Source of the DNA: Ravibacter sp964562455
GTDB taxonomy: Bacteria > Bacteroidota > Bacteroidia > Cytophagales > Spirosomataceae
Reading direction: 5' to 3'
NCBI GenBank assembly: GCA_964562455.1
Contig: CAZLTN010000016.1
Coordinates: 20,120-84,119, forward strand
Length of the DNA: 64,000 nucleotides
The position numbers and the translations under genes are program-made. This document shows, piece by piece, positions 9,402 through 18,851 of the stretch (its first letter is position 1; the number at the start of each line of letters is the position of its first letter). The notes beneath the pieces are model-generated. The model made no database searches. It was given only the letters and a program-made list of their open reading frames with translations, and had not been told where the DNA came from.

Positions 9402-9968
9402 ATGGAGGAAATGCTGAGGATAGCAAACGGAGACGAACAGGCTTTTTCCGGGCTGTTCCATCGTTATCGGGACAAAATTTATTCCGTGGCTTTTAAGCTG
9501 ACAGGCTCCTCTTTTGTTGCCGCCGAAGTAGTGCAGGAAGTCTTCCTCAGGGTATGGACGCGGCGGCAAACGTTACCCGGCATCAACGACTTTGAAAGCT
9601 ACCTTTTCATCATGGCACGCAATTGTGTATATACATACCTGCGAAAGGTTGTCCGGCAACAAAATACGGAATCGGACTGGAACCTGATGGTGGGCGACAC
9701 CGAAATCAGTCCTGACAACCGGTTTATTGCGAATGAATACACCTCTTTGCTTCAGGAGGCTGTCGATACGCTTCCCTTTCATCAGCGACAGGTTTACCTG
9801 CTGAGCCAAGAAGAAGAAATGACGCGCAGTGAGATTGCCGAGTTGCTGCAGATCTCACCTGAAACGGTCAAGAGCCACCTTGCAAGGGCTTCCCGGACAG
9901 TCAGGGCATTTTGCGCATCGAGGCTGGGAATTACCACCTTTCTGCTATTGATCTTCCTTCTTGCCTGA
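9402..9968 (+). CDS. RNA polymerase ECF sigma factor, FecI-like (cassette A)
   Basis: 188 residues. Sigma region 2 is visible (DEQAFSGLFHRYRDKIY, then EVVQEVFLRVW) and so is region 4 with its helix-turn-helix (LPFHQRQVYLLS, SEIAELLQISPETVKSHL). The C-terminus ends in a short hydrophobic tail (TTFLLLIFLLA), as in many Bacteroidota ECF factors. The ATG at 9402 is preferred to the in-frame TTG at 9333, which falls inside the predicted promoter. The FecR gene follows after 212 bp. The expected role is to transcribe the SusC/SusD genes downstream once released by FecR. Confidence 0.88.
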   Translation: MEEMLRIANGDEQAFSGLFHRYRDKIYSVAFKLTGSSFVAAEVVQEVFLRVWTRRQTLPGINDFESYLFIMARNCVYTYLRKVVRQQNTESDWNLMVGDTEISPDNRFIANEYTSLLQEAVDTLPFHQRQVYLLSQEEEMTRSEIAELLQISPETVKSHLARASRTVRAFCASRLGITTFLLLIFLLA

Positions 9969-9972
9969 TATC

Positions 9973-9999
9973 TTGTCAGAACCGTTATTTGTCGGAACC
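9973..9999. repeat. Pair of 11-bp direct repeats between sigma and FecR genes
   Basis: TTGTCAGAACC (9973-9983) and TTGTCGGAACC (9989-9999) differ at one base and are 16 bp apart start to start. Similar TGTCRGA cores occur at 9334 and 11484. GGAACC resembles the -35 motif of many ECF promoters, so this may be a regulated promoter or an activator site. This is inference from pattern only. Confidence 0.35.
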
Positions 10000-10000
10000 A

Positions 10001-10046
10001 TTAAGAGATTAAGAGAATTAAGTCTGCACGCTCTTAACATTCTTAA
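10001..10046. repeat. Two-tier inverted repeat between sigma and FecR genes
   Basis: TTAAGA (10001-10006) and TTAAGAG (10009-10015) can pair with CTCTTAA (10031-10037) and TCTTAA (10041-10046). The result is an A/U-rich stem with a small internal loop. There is no strong U run directly after it. It could reduce read-through from sigma into FecR or be a regulator site. Confidence 0.35.
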
Positions 10047-10180
10047 CTCCTTGGTTCACTTTCTATTCTTTAATCATTAACTCTTTTTAATAAAAAATTT
10101 CAATTTGCTGCACCCGGCTTGCCGTTTTCCGAGTCTTTATTGAAAAAGAGTGGAATCCTGATCGTTAAGAAAGCCGGAAG

Positions 10181-11431
10181 ATGTCGAAAGAACGCGTCAA
10201 GTACTTATTTTCCCAGCACTTCAAAAGGGCTGCATCCGCAGATGAGCGGGATGAGCTGAAGGCATTGATCCGTTCCGGTCAATACAAGGACGAGGTAAAG
10301 CAATGTATTCTGGAAATTCTCAAAAAAGAAAAGGGAGATTACCAGCTTTCTGAAGATAAAGCCAACCAGATCCTCTCCTCGATACTTGTAAAACCAACCG
10401 ACGTACCCCGACAGCATGCTCCTGATGAAGGCGATAACCGGGAATACCTGCCTGCCGCAAAGCTCAAAACTGCCCGGGAGCTTTCATGGGTGCCGAAGCT
10501 GGCCGCAGCATGCCTGGTCATTGCAGTTTTAACATCCGGCTATTATTTGTTACGGAATAATATTTTCAAAGAAGCCGATACGGCAAGCGGGCTCACCCTG
10601 GAAGATGACCTTCCTCCGGGCAAAGACCGGGCCTATCTTTCTCTTTCTGACGGGACAAATATCGACCTGGAGAACCAGGAAAAGCAGATATTGTTAAACC
10701 GTCACGGGATTTCGAACGACATCAAAAAGGGCGAGCTGACGTATCATACTTCCAATTCCTTTTCTGGTTACAGCACGCTTACCACTCCGTTGGGCGGGCA
10801 GTACAAACTGGTTCTCCCCGATGGCTCAAAGGCCTGGCTGAACGCCGGATCCACACTGAAATTCCCGAACACTTTTGATCGGGACCGGCGTTCCGTTGAA
10901 ATGACCGGGGAAGTGTATTTCGAAATTGCTACAGACCCGGAAAAACCGTTTATCGTAACGGTAAAAGGCGCCGGAAACCGGGAAGAAACCGAGGTTAGGG
11001 TATTGGGAACACATTTCAATATTTCGTCTTACGCAGACGAACCACAATTAAAGACCACGCTACTGGAGGGTTCGGTCGAGATAAAACGCGAAAACATTAC
11101 GAAACGGCTGAAACCAGGCCAGGAAGCCTGGATAGGGCAAAATTCGAAAGATCACAAAATCAGTATTAAAAATGTAGACGCGAGCGCTGCCGTAGCCTGG
11201 AAAGACGGGCGCTTCGAATTTAACGATAACATCAAAGACATCATGAGGCAGATCGCCCGGTGGTATGATGTGGAAGTACAGTACGAAGGAGATGTTGAAG
11301 ACAAAACTTTAGCCGGCTCTATTCCCCGTAAAAACAACGTTTCTGAAGTGCTCAGAATGCTGGAGTTCACCGGTAAGATCCGCTTTTCCATCGAAGGGCG
11401 GACGATTATTGTAAAAGCAGCACCGATTTAA
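10181..11431 (+). CDS. FecR-family anti-sigma/signal relay protein (cassette A)
   Basis: 416 residues. The N-terminal cytoplasmic part (1-100) would bind the ECF sigma factor. One membrane segment lies at about 103-123 (WVPKLAAACLVIAVLTSGYY). The periplasmic FecR domain follows (about 200-310, with TTPLGGQYKLVLPDGSKAWL and EVRVLGTHFNISSY), and then the C-terminal STN-interacting domain (about 345-416). In this system the periplasmic part contacts the N-terminal domain of the cognate SusC and passes the signal to the sigma factor. The protein lies between its sigma gene and the SusC gene, as expected. Confidence 0.9.
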   Translation: MSKERVKYLFSQHFKRAASADERDELKALIRSGQYKDEVKQCILEILKKEKGDYQLSEDKANQILSSILVKPTDVPRQHAPDEGDNREYLPAAKLKTARELSWVPKLAAACLVIAVLTSGYYLLRNNIFKEADTASGLTLEDDLPPGKDRAYLSLSDGTNIDLENQEKQILLNRHGISNDIKKGELTYHTSNSFSGYSTLTTPLGGQYKLVLPDGSKAWLNAGSTLKFPNTFDRDRRSVEMTGEVYFEIATDPEKPFIVTVKGAGNREETEVRVLGTHFNISSYADEPQLKTTLLEGSVEIKRENITKRLKPGQEAWIGQNSKDHKISIKNVDASAAVAWKDGRFEFNDNIKDIMRQIARWYDVEVQYEGDVEDKTLAGSIPRKNNVSEVLRMLEFTGKIRFSIEGRTIIVKAAPI

Positions 11432-11511
11432 AACTATTAACTAAACCTCAGATCTGAACGATGACCAATTCTACCTGAATCACTGTCGGACCGGGTATCA
11501 ATCCAAAAAAA

Positions 11512-11538
11512 GCCGGATACGCTCGTAACGCATCCGGC
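11512..11538. repeat. Hairpin between FecR and SusC genes of cassette A
   Basis: GCCGGATACG (11512-11521) pairs with CGCATCCGGC (11529-11538) with one mismatch and a 7-nt loop. A run of seven A precedes it, so on the minus strand it looks like a Rho-independent terminator. On the plus strand it is an intercistronic hairpin about 65 bp before the SusC start. It may protect or separate the strongly expressed SusC/SusD message. Confidence 0.45.
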
Positions 11539-11604
11539 CGTGTGGATTATACCTGACATCATTTGGCGAAACGATTGTAACATTCTAACCCAACGATCAA
11601 ATTT

Positions 11605-14600
11605 ATGAATTTTTTATACATGGTCAAAACCGGCCAACGGGATACGTATACACAATTCCGTTTAGCCCGAAAAGTGTATTGCAGCACTGTTTGGGACCCG
11701 GCACACTTCAGGAAACTGCTTCTGATAATGAGACTAACGAGCATCCTTTTAATGCTGGCTGTAATCCAGGTAACTGCTGCCGCTTCGGAAGCGCAGAAAA
11801 TTTCCTTTCAAAAAAAGGACGCGACATTGCTCGAGGTGCTGCAATCCGTAGGGCGGCAAACAGGGTATTTTTATGTTTGCGATGCAGAACTGCTCCGAAA
11901 GGCCTCAAAGGTGAATATCGCGGTTAAAAAGGCCGGCATCCATGATGTTCTGACAGCAGTTTTTAAGGATCAGCCTCTGACCTATACGATTCACGACAAG
12001 GTGATAGTAGTAAAGGAAAAGCCCCCAAAAAGCCCGGTTTCCAAAGAAGAAACCCTTGTAAGAGACCCGAACCATTCTCCGTCTCTCCCCGCTATAAATG
12101 CGTTGGGAACCGGTAACCTACTGGAGCGGATTAACCTTAGCAGCGCCACGGACAGGAAGGTCAGAGGTAAAGTTACGGATGAGAAAGGCGAGGGCCTGCC
12201 AGGCGTGAGTGTTGTCTTAAAAGGAACGCAGAGAGGTACCATATCAGCAGTTGACGGAAGCTTTGAACTGGTTGTTCCTGACGGAAGCAACACCCTGATT
12301 TTTTCATTTGTCGGGTACCTGACCCAGGAAATTGACATTTCCAGCAGAAGCAATCTGAACGTCATGTTAAAAATTGACAACAAGGCATTGGAAGAGGTAG
12401 TGGTAGTCGGATACGGTACGGTAAAGAAAAGCGACCTTACCGGTTCAATTACACGGGTCGGGGAAGAAGCTATCAAAGCGACTCCGATTGTTGCGCTCGA
12501 CAGGGCCCTCCAAGGGCGTGCGGCAGGTGTCATGGCGACAGCCAGCTCGGGAGCACCCGGGGCATCCACTACCATCAGGATACGGGGAACCGGGTCCGTT
12601 AACGCCGGGAACGATCCGCTATATGTGATCGATGGTTTCCCCACAGGAAATCTCAATACGATCAACCCGAATGACATCGAATCGATAGAAATCCTGAAAG
12701 ATGCATCCGCGACAGCAATATACGGCTCCCGGGGGTCGAACGGTGTTGTCATCGTAACAACAAGGCGGGGAAAAGCAGGCCAGTCGAATATCAATTTTGA
12801 AAGCTATTACGGTGTTCAGCATGTAAGAAGAAAAATCCCTTTGTTAAATGCGCGTGAGTATGCCGCCTTCTTTAACGAAGCAAGGGTAAATGCAGGTGCC
12901 GCTCCTTATTTCGACGGCTCTACACCGCAAAGGCCTTTGCCCGAAACATTGGGAGAAGGCACAAACTGGCAGGACCTGGTTCTCCGGTCCGCCCCGATTC
13001 AAAACTACCAGATTACGTTCTCGGGCGGTGAGTCAAAAACCAAATACTCGATATCAGGAAATTACTTTAACCAGGAAGGCGTTGTCATAAATTCTTTTTT
13101 TAAAAGATTTACAGTGAGGGCCAATATTGACAGGGAAGTTAAAAGCTGGCTGAAAATAGGTCTTTCATCCCAGGCAGCACATTCCCGGTCGAGCAGTTCG
13201 TTCACTCCTGCGCAGGGCGGATTAGGCGGTGGGGTTATCAATGCCGCTCTTAATTTTGCCCCTGTATTCCCGATATACGCTGCCAACGGGGCCTACTACC
13301 GCGATTTCAGCTCACTCAATGGAAACCTGGTGGATAACCCTGTCGGACTCGCCAATGAACGGACGGATCTGTATAACACCATCAGGCTTCTGAACAATTT
13401 CTTCGCAGAGATCCGGTTTTCGAAAGACCTGGTATTCAGGACCAGCTTCGGCGCGGATTTATTTCATGGCAAAAGCAATCTGTACTCAACCCGCCTGATC
13501 GAGCTCGGAGCCGGATCGAATGGCGTTGCTTCCGTTTCAGCCAGTCAAGACCTCAATTGGCTGAATGAAAACACACTGAGCTATACACGCACTTTTGCCG
13601 ATCGCCTCAGCGTGAACGCCCTGCTCGGGTATACAACGCAATCCTACTTAAACGAAGCAGTAACTGCAAATGCAGCCAATTTCAACAATGATTTTGCTTC
13701 CTATCATAACCTCGGATCGGGGGCAACCCTGCGTGCACCGGGATCTTCCGCAAGTCAATGGGCATTGATTTCCTATCTCTCGAGAGTCAACCTGGGTTGG
13801 GAAGACAAATATCTTCTGACGCTCACTGCCAGGGCAGACGGCTCGTCCCGCTTCGGCCCGAACAGCAAGTACGGATTCTTTCCTTCCGGAGCTCTTGCCT
13901 GGCGGATCATCAATGAAGATTTCATGAAAGATCAGTCTGTGTTCTCTGACCTCAAGCTGAGGGCTACCTACGGAGCCACAGGAAACCAGAGTATCGGCGA
14001 CTACGCTTACCTTTCCAATATTGCGGTTAGCACCGCGGTGCTGGGCGGTGCTAACCCCGTATTACAGACGGGAGCCGTTCCCGGCGGCATCAGCAATATG
14101 GCGCTGGGCTGGGAAAAAAATATCCAGCTTGATGCCGGCGTCGATTTTTCTTTTTTCAGGGACAGACTTCAGTTTACGGCCGATTATTATGTCAAAACTA
14201 CTTCAGACCTTCTCTTCCAGGTAAACGTTCCTCAAACAACCGGATACAGCAGTAGTCTCCGTAACATCGGAAAAGTCGAAAACAGGGGGCTGGAGATCTC
14301 TTTCAAGTCTTTCAATATCAACAGGAACGATTTCCAGTGGAACACTGAGTTCAACATAGCTTTCAATAGGAACAAAGTATTGCGATTGGACGGTCGCCCG
14401 GAATTTCTCTCGGGAAGCGGCATAGGGCATCTCCAGATTTCAAATACCGTTTTACTCCGGGTAGGGGAAGCATTGGGTAATTTCTACGGAAGAGAAATGA
14501 CGGGTATTTTCCAGACTCAGCAGGAGGTCGACGCGTCTGCGCAGCCGACAGCCAAACCCGGTGATATCCGGTACAGGGATATTAACAACGACGGAGCGAT

Positions 14601-15129
14601 CAATGACAGCGACAGGACAATTATCGGAAACGGGATACCGAAATTTTTTGGCGGGATTAACAATACATTCACCTATAAAGGATTTGACGTGAACTTCTTC
14701 TTCCAGGGTAGCTTCGGGAACGACATTCTGAATTACGGGCGCTTTGACGTCTTCAGCCTTAACGGAAATGGAAACCAGTCGAAGGATGTACTTGACCGAT
14801 GGACGCCGGATAACCCCAGTAACGAAATTCCGAGAGCAAACGCTGCTGGAGGAAGGATCCTTTCGACATTCCACATTGAAGACGGATCTTACCTGAGGCT
14901 AAAGAATTTCACGATCGGCTATTCACTTCCCGGCCAGATACTGCAGAGAATCGCTGTTAAAGACCTGAGAGTCTATCTGTCTGCCCAGAACTACCTGACG
15001 ATTACCAACTACAAAGGATTTGACCCGGAAGTCAGCCGCTTCGAATCAAGTTCAATAAGTCAGGGAATGGACTTCGGCGGATATCCGACGACTAAAACCC
15101 TGCTTGTTGGCCTGAACTTCAATTTTTAA
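11605..15129 (+). CDS. SusC/RagA-type TonB-dependent receptor with STN domain (cassette A)
   Basis: 1174 residues. A 41-residue N-terminal extension, common in this family in Cytophagales, precedes the actual signal peptide (MRLTSILLMLAVIQVTAAAS). The STN signalling domain spans about 66-140, a carboxypeptidase-D-like beta-sandwich about 186-265 (VRGKVTDEKGEGLPGVS), the plug about 270-400 (VVVGYGTVKKSDLTGS, SATAIYGSRGSNGVV), and the outer-membrane barrel fills the rest to the terminal NFNF. The protein imports oligosaccharides together with the SusD partner encoded 12 bp downstream. The STN domain indicates that it also signals to FecR. Met42 would be an alternative start. Confidence 0.95.
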   Translation: MNFLYMVKTGQRDTYTQFRLARKVYCSTVWDPAHFRKLLLIMRLTSILLMLAVIQVTAAASEAQKISFQKKDATLLEVLQSVGRQTGYFYVCDAELLRKASKVNIAVKKAGIHDVLTAVFKDQPLTYTIHDKVIVVKEKPPKSPVSKEETLVRDPNHSPSLPAINALGTGNLLERINLSSATDRKVRGKVTDEKGEGLPGVSVVLKGTQRGTISAVDGSFELVVPDGSNTLIFSFVGYLTQEIDISSRSNLNVMLKIDNKALEEVVVVGYGTVKKSDLTGSITRVGEEAIKATPIVALDRALQGRAAGVMATASSGAPGASTTIRIRGTGSVNAGNDPLYVIDGFPTGNLNTINPNDIESIEILKDASATAIYGSRGSNGVVIVTTRRGKAGQSNINFESYYGVQHVRRKIPLLNAREYAAFFNEARVNAGAAPYFDGSTPQRPLPETLGEGTNWQDLVLRSAPIQNYQITFSGGESKTKYSISGNYFNQEGVVINSFFKRFTVRANIDREVKSWLKIGLSSQAAHSRSSSSFTPAQGGLGGGVINAALNFAPVFPIYAANGAYYRDFSSLNGNLVDNPVGLANERTDLYNTIRLLNNFFAEIRFSKDLVFRTSFGADLFHGKSNLYSTRLIELGAGSNGVASVSASQDLNWLNENTLSYTRTFADRLSVNALLGYTTQSYLNEAVTANAANFNNDFASYHNLGSGATLRAPGSSASQWALISYLSRVNLGWEDKYLLTLTARADGSSRFGPNSKYGFFPSGALAWRIINEDFMKDQSVFSDLKLRATYGATGNQSIGDYAYLSNIAVSTAVLGGANPVLQTGAVPGGISNMALGWEKNIQLDAGVDFSFFRDRLQFTADYYVKTTSDLLFQVNVPQTTGYSSSLRNIGKVENRGLEISFKSFNINRNDFQWNTEFNIAFNRNKVLRLDGRPEFLSGSGIGHLQISNTVLLRVGEALGNFYGREMTGIFQTQQEVDASAQPTAKPGDIRYRDINNDGAINDSDRTIIGNGIPKFFGGINNTFTYKGFDVNFFFQGSFGNDILNYGRFDVFSLNGNGNQSKDVLDRWTPDNPSNEIPRANAAGGRILSTFHIEDGSYLRLKNFTIGYSLPGQILQRIAVKDLRVYLSAQNYLTITNYKGFDPEVSRFESSSISQGMDFGGYPTTKTLLVGLNFNF

Positions 15130-15141
15130 AAGACATTTTCC

Positions 15142-16608
15142 ATGAAAAGAATATTTTTAACAGCTTTTGCATCAGGCTTATTGCTGCAGTCATGTGTTCC
15201 TGACCTGGACCTCTCTCCGCTTTCATCGCAATCTGTCAATACCTATTACAAAACAGCCGAGGACGCCAATGCCGCAGTTATTGCGCTGTACGGACAGTTG
15301 AGAGCAATGTACAGGGACGAAGTAATTGTTACGCCAAACATCGTTTCCGCCGACGACGGCATTCCTTTTCCTACAGGAAACGCGAACCGTATCGCGATCT
15401 GGAACTTCGATATCACAACAGAGAATACCTTCGTCGGACAGATCTGGAGCAACGCCTATACTGCGATCCAGCGATCTAACATCGCCATTAACCGGATTCC
15501 CGGTATCGACGCAGGTGAAGCTGTAAAAAGAGCTTATCTCGGCGAAGCCAGATTTCTCAGGGCTTTACATTACTTTACCTTAGTACGCTTTTTCGGAGGT
15601 GTTCCGCTCGTTCTGACGGAAACCACTACGCTGAATGACATTGAAGTAGCCCGGGCTTCTGTCGATCAAGTTTACGAGCAGATCCAAAGTGATCTCACCG
15701 AAGCGATATCTTCGCTTCCTGCAACTTACACCGGCGCCAGTGTCGGCCGTGCGACAAGCGGCGCGGCTAAGGGACTACTCGGAAAAGTGTACCTGACAAG
15801 AGCGGGTACCGATCAGAATTCCGCCTATTGGAAAATGGCGGCTGATATTTTGAAGGAGGTAATCTCCTCAAACTCGTATGCGCTATGGGATGATTATGCC
15901 GATGTATTCGCGCTTCAAAACCGGGGCGCCAAAGAATCCCTTTTCGAAGTCATGTATCTAACGGATATTGCCGGTAATAATTTCTCAACCGGTTATGCAC
16001 CGCGCGGAGCTCCTATCGTCCCGGGTTCAGGCAGCGGCATTCTCCGGCCGAGTAAGGCGCTTTTTAACCTCTACACCGAAGATGATCTGAGAAAGCCCGT
16101 TACTTTTCTTACCCGGTACATCCACCCCACAACAGGACAGACTGTCACGCTTTCAGCAGATGATCCGGATCCCGCCCGCGCCATCTCGTTCTGGAAACTG
16201 GCGGATCTGACCAACGCCACTTCCGGCGGTTCGGCCAAGAGTTTTCCGATACTCCGGTATTCCGATGTTCTTCTCATGTACGCAGAGGCATTGAATGAAG
16301 CAAACGGACCAGTAACAGAAGCTTTTGATGCGCTTAACAAAGTACGTGAGCGGGCGGGACTGGAGCCGCTCGCCGGTCTAGGCAAAGAAGCTTTCAGAGC
16401 TGCTGTCTGGCAGGAGCGACGTCTCGAATTATGCTTTGAGGGACACCGTTGGTTTGACCTGGTTCGGACCGGCAGATTAATTGCTGCGGTACAAAGTGAA
16501 ACAAGCTTTTCACGAAATCCGAAAATTGCGTCGCATCATATCCTCTATCCCATTCCGCAACGTGAAATTGACGCAAATTCTGAATTAAGACAAAATGATG
16601 GTTATTGA
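15142..16608 (+). CDS. SusD/RagB-type glycan-binding lipoprotein (cassette A)
   Basis: 488 residues with a lipoprotein signal (MKRIFLTAFASGLLLQSC). The SusD fold is recognised by the N-terminal NTYYKTAEDANAAVIALYG, the TPR-like helices (YLGEARFLRALHYFTLVRFF) and the C-terminal signature LNKVRERAGL, RRLELCFEGHRWFDLVRTG, LYPIPQREIDAN. It lies on the cell surface as the lid of the adjacent SusC. Its end overlaps the FAD oxidoreductase gene by 14 bp, which implies co-translation. Confidence 0.95.
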   Translation: MKRIFLTAFASGLLLQSCVPDLDLSPLSSQSVNTYYKTAEDANAAVIALYGQLRAMYRDEVIVTPNIVSADDGIPFPTGNANRIAIWNFDITTENTFVGQIWSNAYTAIQRSNIAINRIPGIDAGEAVKRAYLGEARFLRALHYFTLVRFFGGVPLVLTETTTLNDIEVARASVDQVYEQIQSDLTEAISSLPATYTGASVGRATSGAAKGLLGKVYLTRAGTDQNSAYWKMAADILKEVISSNSYALWDDYADVFALQNRGAKESLFEVMYLTDIAGNNFSTGYAPRGAPIVPGSGSGILRPSKALFNLYTEDDLRKPVTFLTRYIHPTTGQTVTLSADDPDPARAISFWKLADLTNATSGGSAKSFPILRYSDVLLMYAEALNEANGPVTEAFDALNKVRERAGLEPLAGLGKEAFRAAVWQERRLELCFEGHRWFDLVRTGRLIAAVQSETSFSRNPKIASHHILYPIPQREIDANSELRQNDGY

Positions 16609-18244
16609 AATAAAATGCCGGCTTCACGCGCCCGCCGTGCTGGCCTCGTTACTATTGCTTTGTTGCATCGGCCAGGTCTCTGCCCAAAAGCAATATGACA
16701 TTGTGGTGTACGGCGGATCTTCGGGAGGATTTGCCGCTGCTGTCCAGGCCGGTAAAATGGGAAAGTCCGTGGCGCTTCTCGAACCATCCAACCATGTAGG
16801 GGGAATGAATGTGGAAGGGCTCGGTGGAACCGACATCGACAATCACCCGGAATTCCGGAACAGCCCGGCAGTCGGCGGCATGGCCCTTGAATTCTACAGG
16901 CGCATCGCCCGCGCTTACGGGAAAACCTCCGAGTTTGAAGAAATGCTCCGGGCAGGTACAAAAAAGCCCGCCCTGTGGAGGTTCGAGCCGCATGTAGCAC
17001 AAAAAGTGATCGATGACTGGCTGGGCGAATACCCGATCGATGTCTTTAGGGGAGCACGATTGCAGGAAGGGAAAAAATCGGTTGTCAAAAAAGATACCCG
17101 CATCACCGCCATCCGTACCAGTAAAGGTACCTTTCAGGGTGCCGTCTTTATCGACGGCACAATCGAGGGCGACCTTCTGGCCGCTGCGGGTGTTTCGACA
17201 GCCATCGGCCGCGAACCCAACTCACAGTACAGCGAGACTAAGAACGGTATCCGGGCAGAGACCACGCACAACCAGTTTGCCGTTAAAGTAGATCCCTACC
17301 GAATTCCCGGCGACCCGGGAAGCGGCGTCATTACAGGCGTGACCGACGAGCCCTTCGGTGAGCCAGGGGCCGGTGACCACCGGCTACAGGCCTACTGCTT
17401 CAGGGTATGCCTTACCGACAACCCGGAAAACCGCGTACCCCTGCCAAAGCCCCACGGTTACAACCGGAAAGATTACGAGCTGTTTGAGCGGTACGTAAGG
17501 GCCGGCGGGAAGCTATACAAACCCTATGCATCCCTTCCCAACCGGAAAACCGATTTCAACGGCGGAAGGGATGTTTCCCATAATCTCAACGGGATGAACT
17601 TCGGGTATCCCGGAGGAAGCTACAAAACACGGAAAAAGATCGTGGACTACCACCGCAGCTTTACTCAAGGTCTGTTTTATTTCCTGGCCAACGATCCCGA
17701 AATCGGCAGGCTCGATCCGCAGCTTCAGAAAGAATGGGCACAATGGGGACTCACCAGGGATGAGTTCACAGACAACAACGGATGGCCGCGAATCTTCTAC
17801 GTCAGGGATGCAAGGAGAATGATTTCAGACTACATCATAACAGAGCACCATGTCAGAAAAGACAACCCTGTCGCTGTGGAAGACCCGGTCGGCATGGCCT
17901 ACTGGCCCCCGGATGTGCACAATGTCAGGACAATCGTGAAAGACGGCCACGCATATAACGAAGGTTTTGTGTTTGGAGGAAATGACTGGATCCCTTTCGG
18001 GGTATCCTACCGGGCCCTGGTCCCGAAGGCCTCGGAATGCACTAATCTCCTGACGCCGACATGCCCGTCGTCCAGCCATATCGCATACGGAGCTATCAGG
18101 ATCGAATTTACCTTTATCGCATTGGGACAGGCGTGCGGGGCTGCCGCCGCGCTAGCAGCACAACACAACACTACCGCGCAAAATGTCCCTTATGAATTGC
18201 TGAGAAAAAAACTCCTGGACGAAAAACAGGTACTGGAACTGTAA
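16595..18244 (+). CDS. Secreted FAD-dependent oxidoreductase (PF12831 type)
   Basis: 549 residues. A signal peptide ends near residue 30. The FAD-binding motif is YDIVVYGGSSGGFAAAV, followed by the ribose-binding acidic strand ending ALLEPSNHVGG. The C-terminal part carries the second nucleotide-contact segment typical of the family (SSHIAYGAIRIEFTFIALGQ). Such proteins often sit in polysaccharide loci, but their substrates are mostly unknown. Here it is the only enzyme of cassette A and overlaps SusD, so it probably acts on the imported glycan in the periplasm. This supports the idea of an oxidation-based pathway with the Gfo/Idh/MocA group at 2909-6508. Confidence 0.85.
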   Translation: MMVIEIKCRLHAPAVLASLLLLCCIGQVSAQKQYDIVVYGGSSGGFAAAVQAGKMGKSVALLEPSNHVGGMNVEGLGGTDIDNHPEFRNSPAVGGMALEFYRRIARAYGKTSEFEEMLRAGTKKPALWRFEPHVAQKVIDDWLGEYPIDVFRGARLQEGKKSVVKKDTRITAIRTSKGTFQGAVFIDGTIEGDLLAAAGVSTAIGREPNSQYSETKNGIRAETTHNQFAVKVDPYRIPGDPGSGVITGVTDEPFGEPGAGDHRLQAYCFRVCLTDNPENRVPLPKPHGYNRKDYELFERYVRAGGKLYKPYASLPNRKTDFNGGRDVSHNLNGMNFGYPGGSYKTRKKIVDYHRSFTQGLFYFLANDPEIGRLDPQLQKEWAQWGLTRDEFTDNNGWPRIFYVRDARRMISDYIITEHHVRKDNPVAVEDPVGMAYWPPDVHNVRTIVKDGHAYNEGFVFGGNDWIPFGVSYRALVPKASECTNLLTPTCPSSSHIAYGAIRIEFTFIALGQACGAAAALAAQHNTTAQNVPYELLRKKLLDEKQVLEL

Positions 18245-18312
18245 GAAAAGGCATAAAAAGCCGGCAATCAGTACAAAGGACCGCTGGCATATGTTTTCCA
18301 TCATTAAGAAAC

Positions 18313-18789
18313 CTATTTCAACCCGGCCCGTATAAACTTCAGGCTTTCGACCAGGTGATTTTTGGCGGTATTGGGAGATATACCCAGCGCCTCTGCTATC
18401 TGCTCCAGGCTAAATCCTTTTTCCCTGCTCAGCTCATACACTTCCTTTTGACGGGGAGGCAATGTGCTGAGCAGCGCCGCTATTTTCTGTTCCAGCTCTT
18501 TTTTATAGATCTCCTCGATGACTGCATTGGTATGGCGCTCCATTTCCTGCCATACCATCTCCTGGTATTTTTTCTCTGTGGAAAGCCTGCGGTAATGATC
18601 CGTCAGGTGATTACGCGCAAGGGTATACAACCAGGCATCGATGCTTTCGACCGAATCGGCATAGTCCTTATTTTGCCAGAATTTGATGAAAACATCCTGC
18701 GCGAAATCCTCAGCCAATGAAGGAATTTTAACGTGCCTTATAAAAAAGCGGTAGAGAAATGCTCTGTATTCAGTATATACCTGTTCCAT
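18313..18789 (-). CDS. RNA polymerase ECF sigma factor (cassette B)
   Basis: 158 residues from the ATG at 18789 (MEQVYTEYRAFLYRFF). Region 2 (SLAEDFAQDVFIKFWQNK) and region 4 with its helix-turn-helix (LPPRQKEVYELSREKG, LEQIAEALGISPNTAKNHL) are clear. An upstream in-frame ATG at 18849 would add 20 residues, but a good promoter lies only 3 bp above it, so its transcript would start at or after that codon. The gene is divergent from its likely partner FecR at 19026, not in the usual sigma-FecR order. It converges with the FAD oxidoreductase gene across 68 bp. Confidence 0.85.
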   Translation of the reverse strand: MEQVYTEYRAFLYRFFIRHVKIPSLAEDFAQDVFIKFWQNKDYADSVESIDAWLYTLARNHLTDHYRRLSTEKKYQEMVWQEMERHTNAVIEEIYKKELEQKIAALLSTLPPRQKEVYELSREKGFSLEQIAEALGISPNTAKNHLVESLKFIRAGLK

Positions 18790-18851
18790 TTTCACGGATC
18801 TTTTGGGCACCCTGTGAAATGAGGAATCACTGACTTGTTTACTGCGCATTG

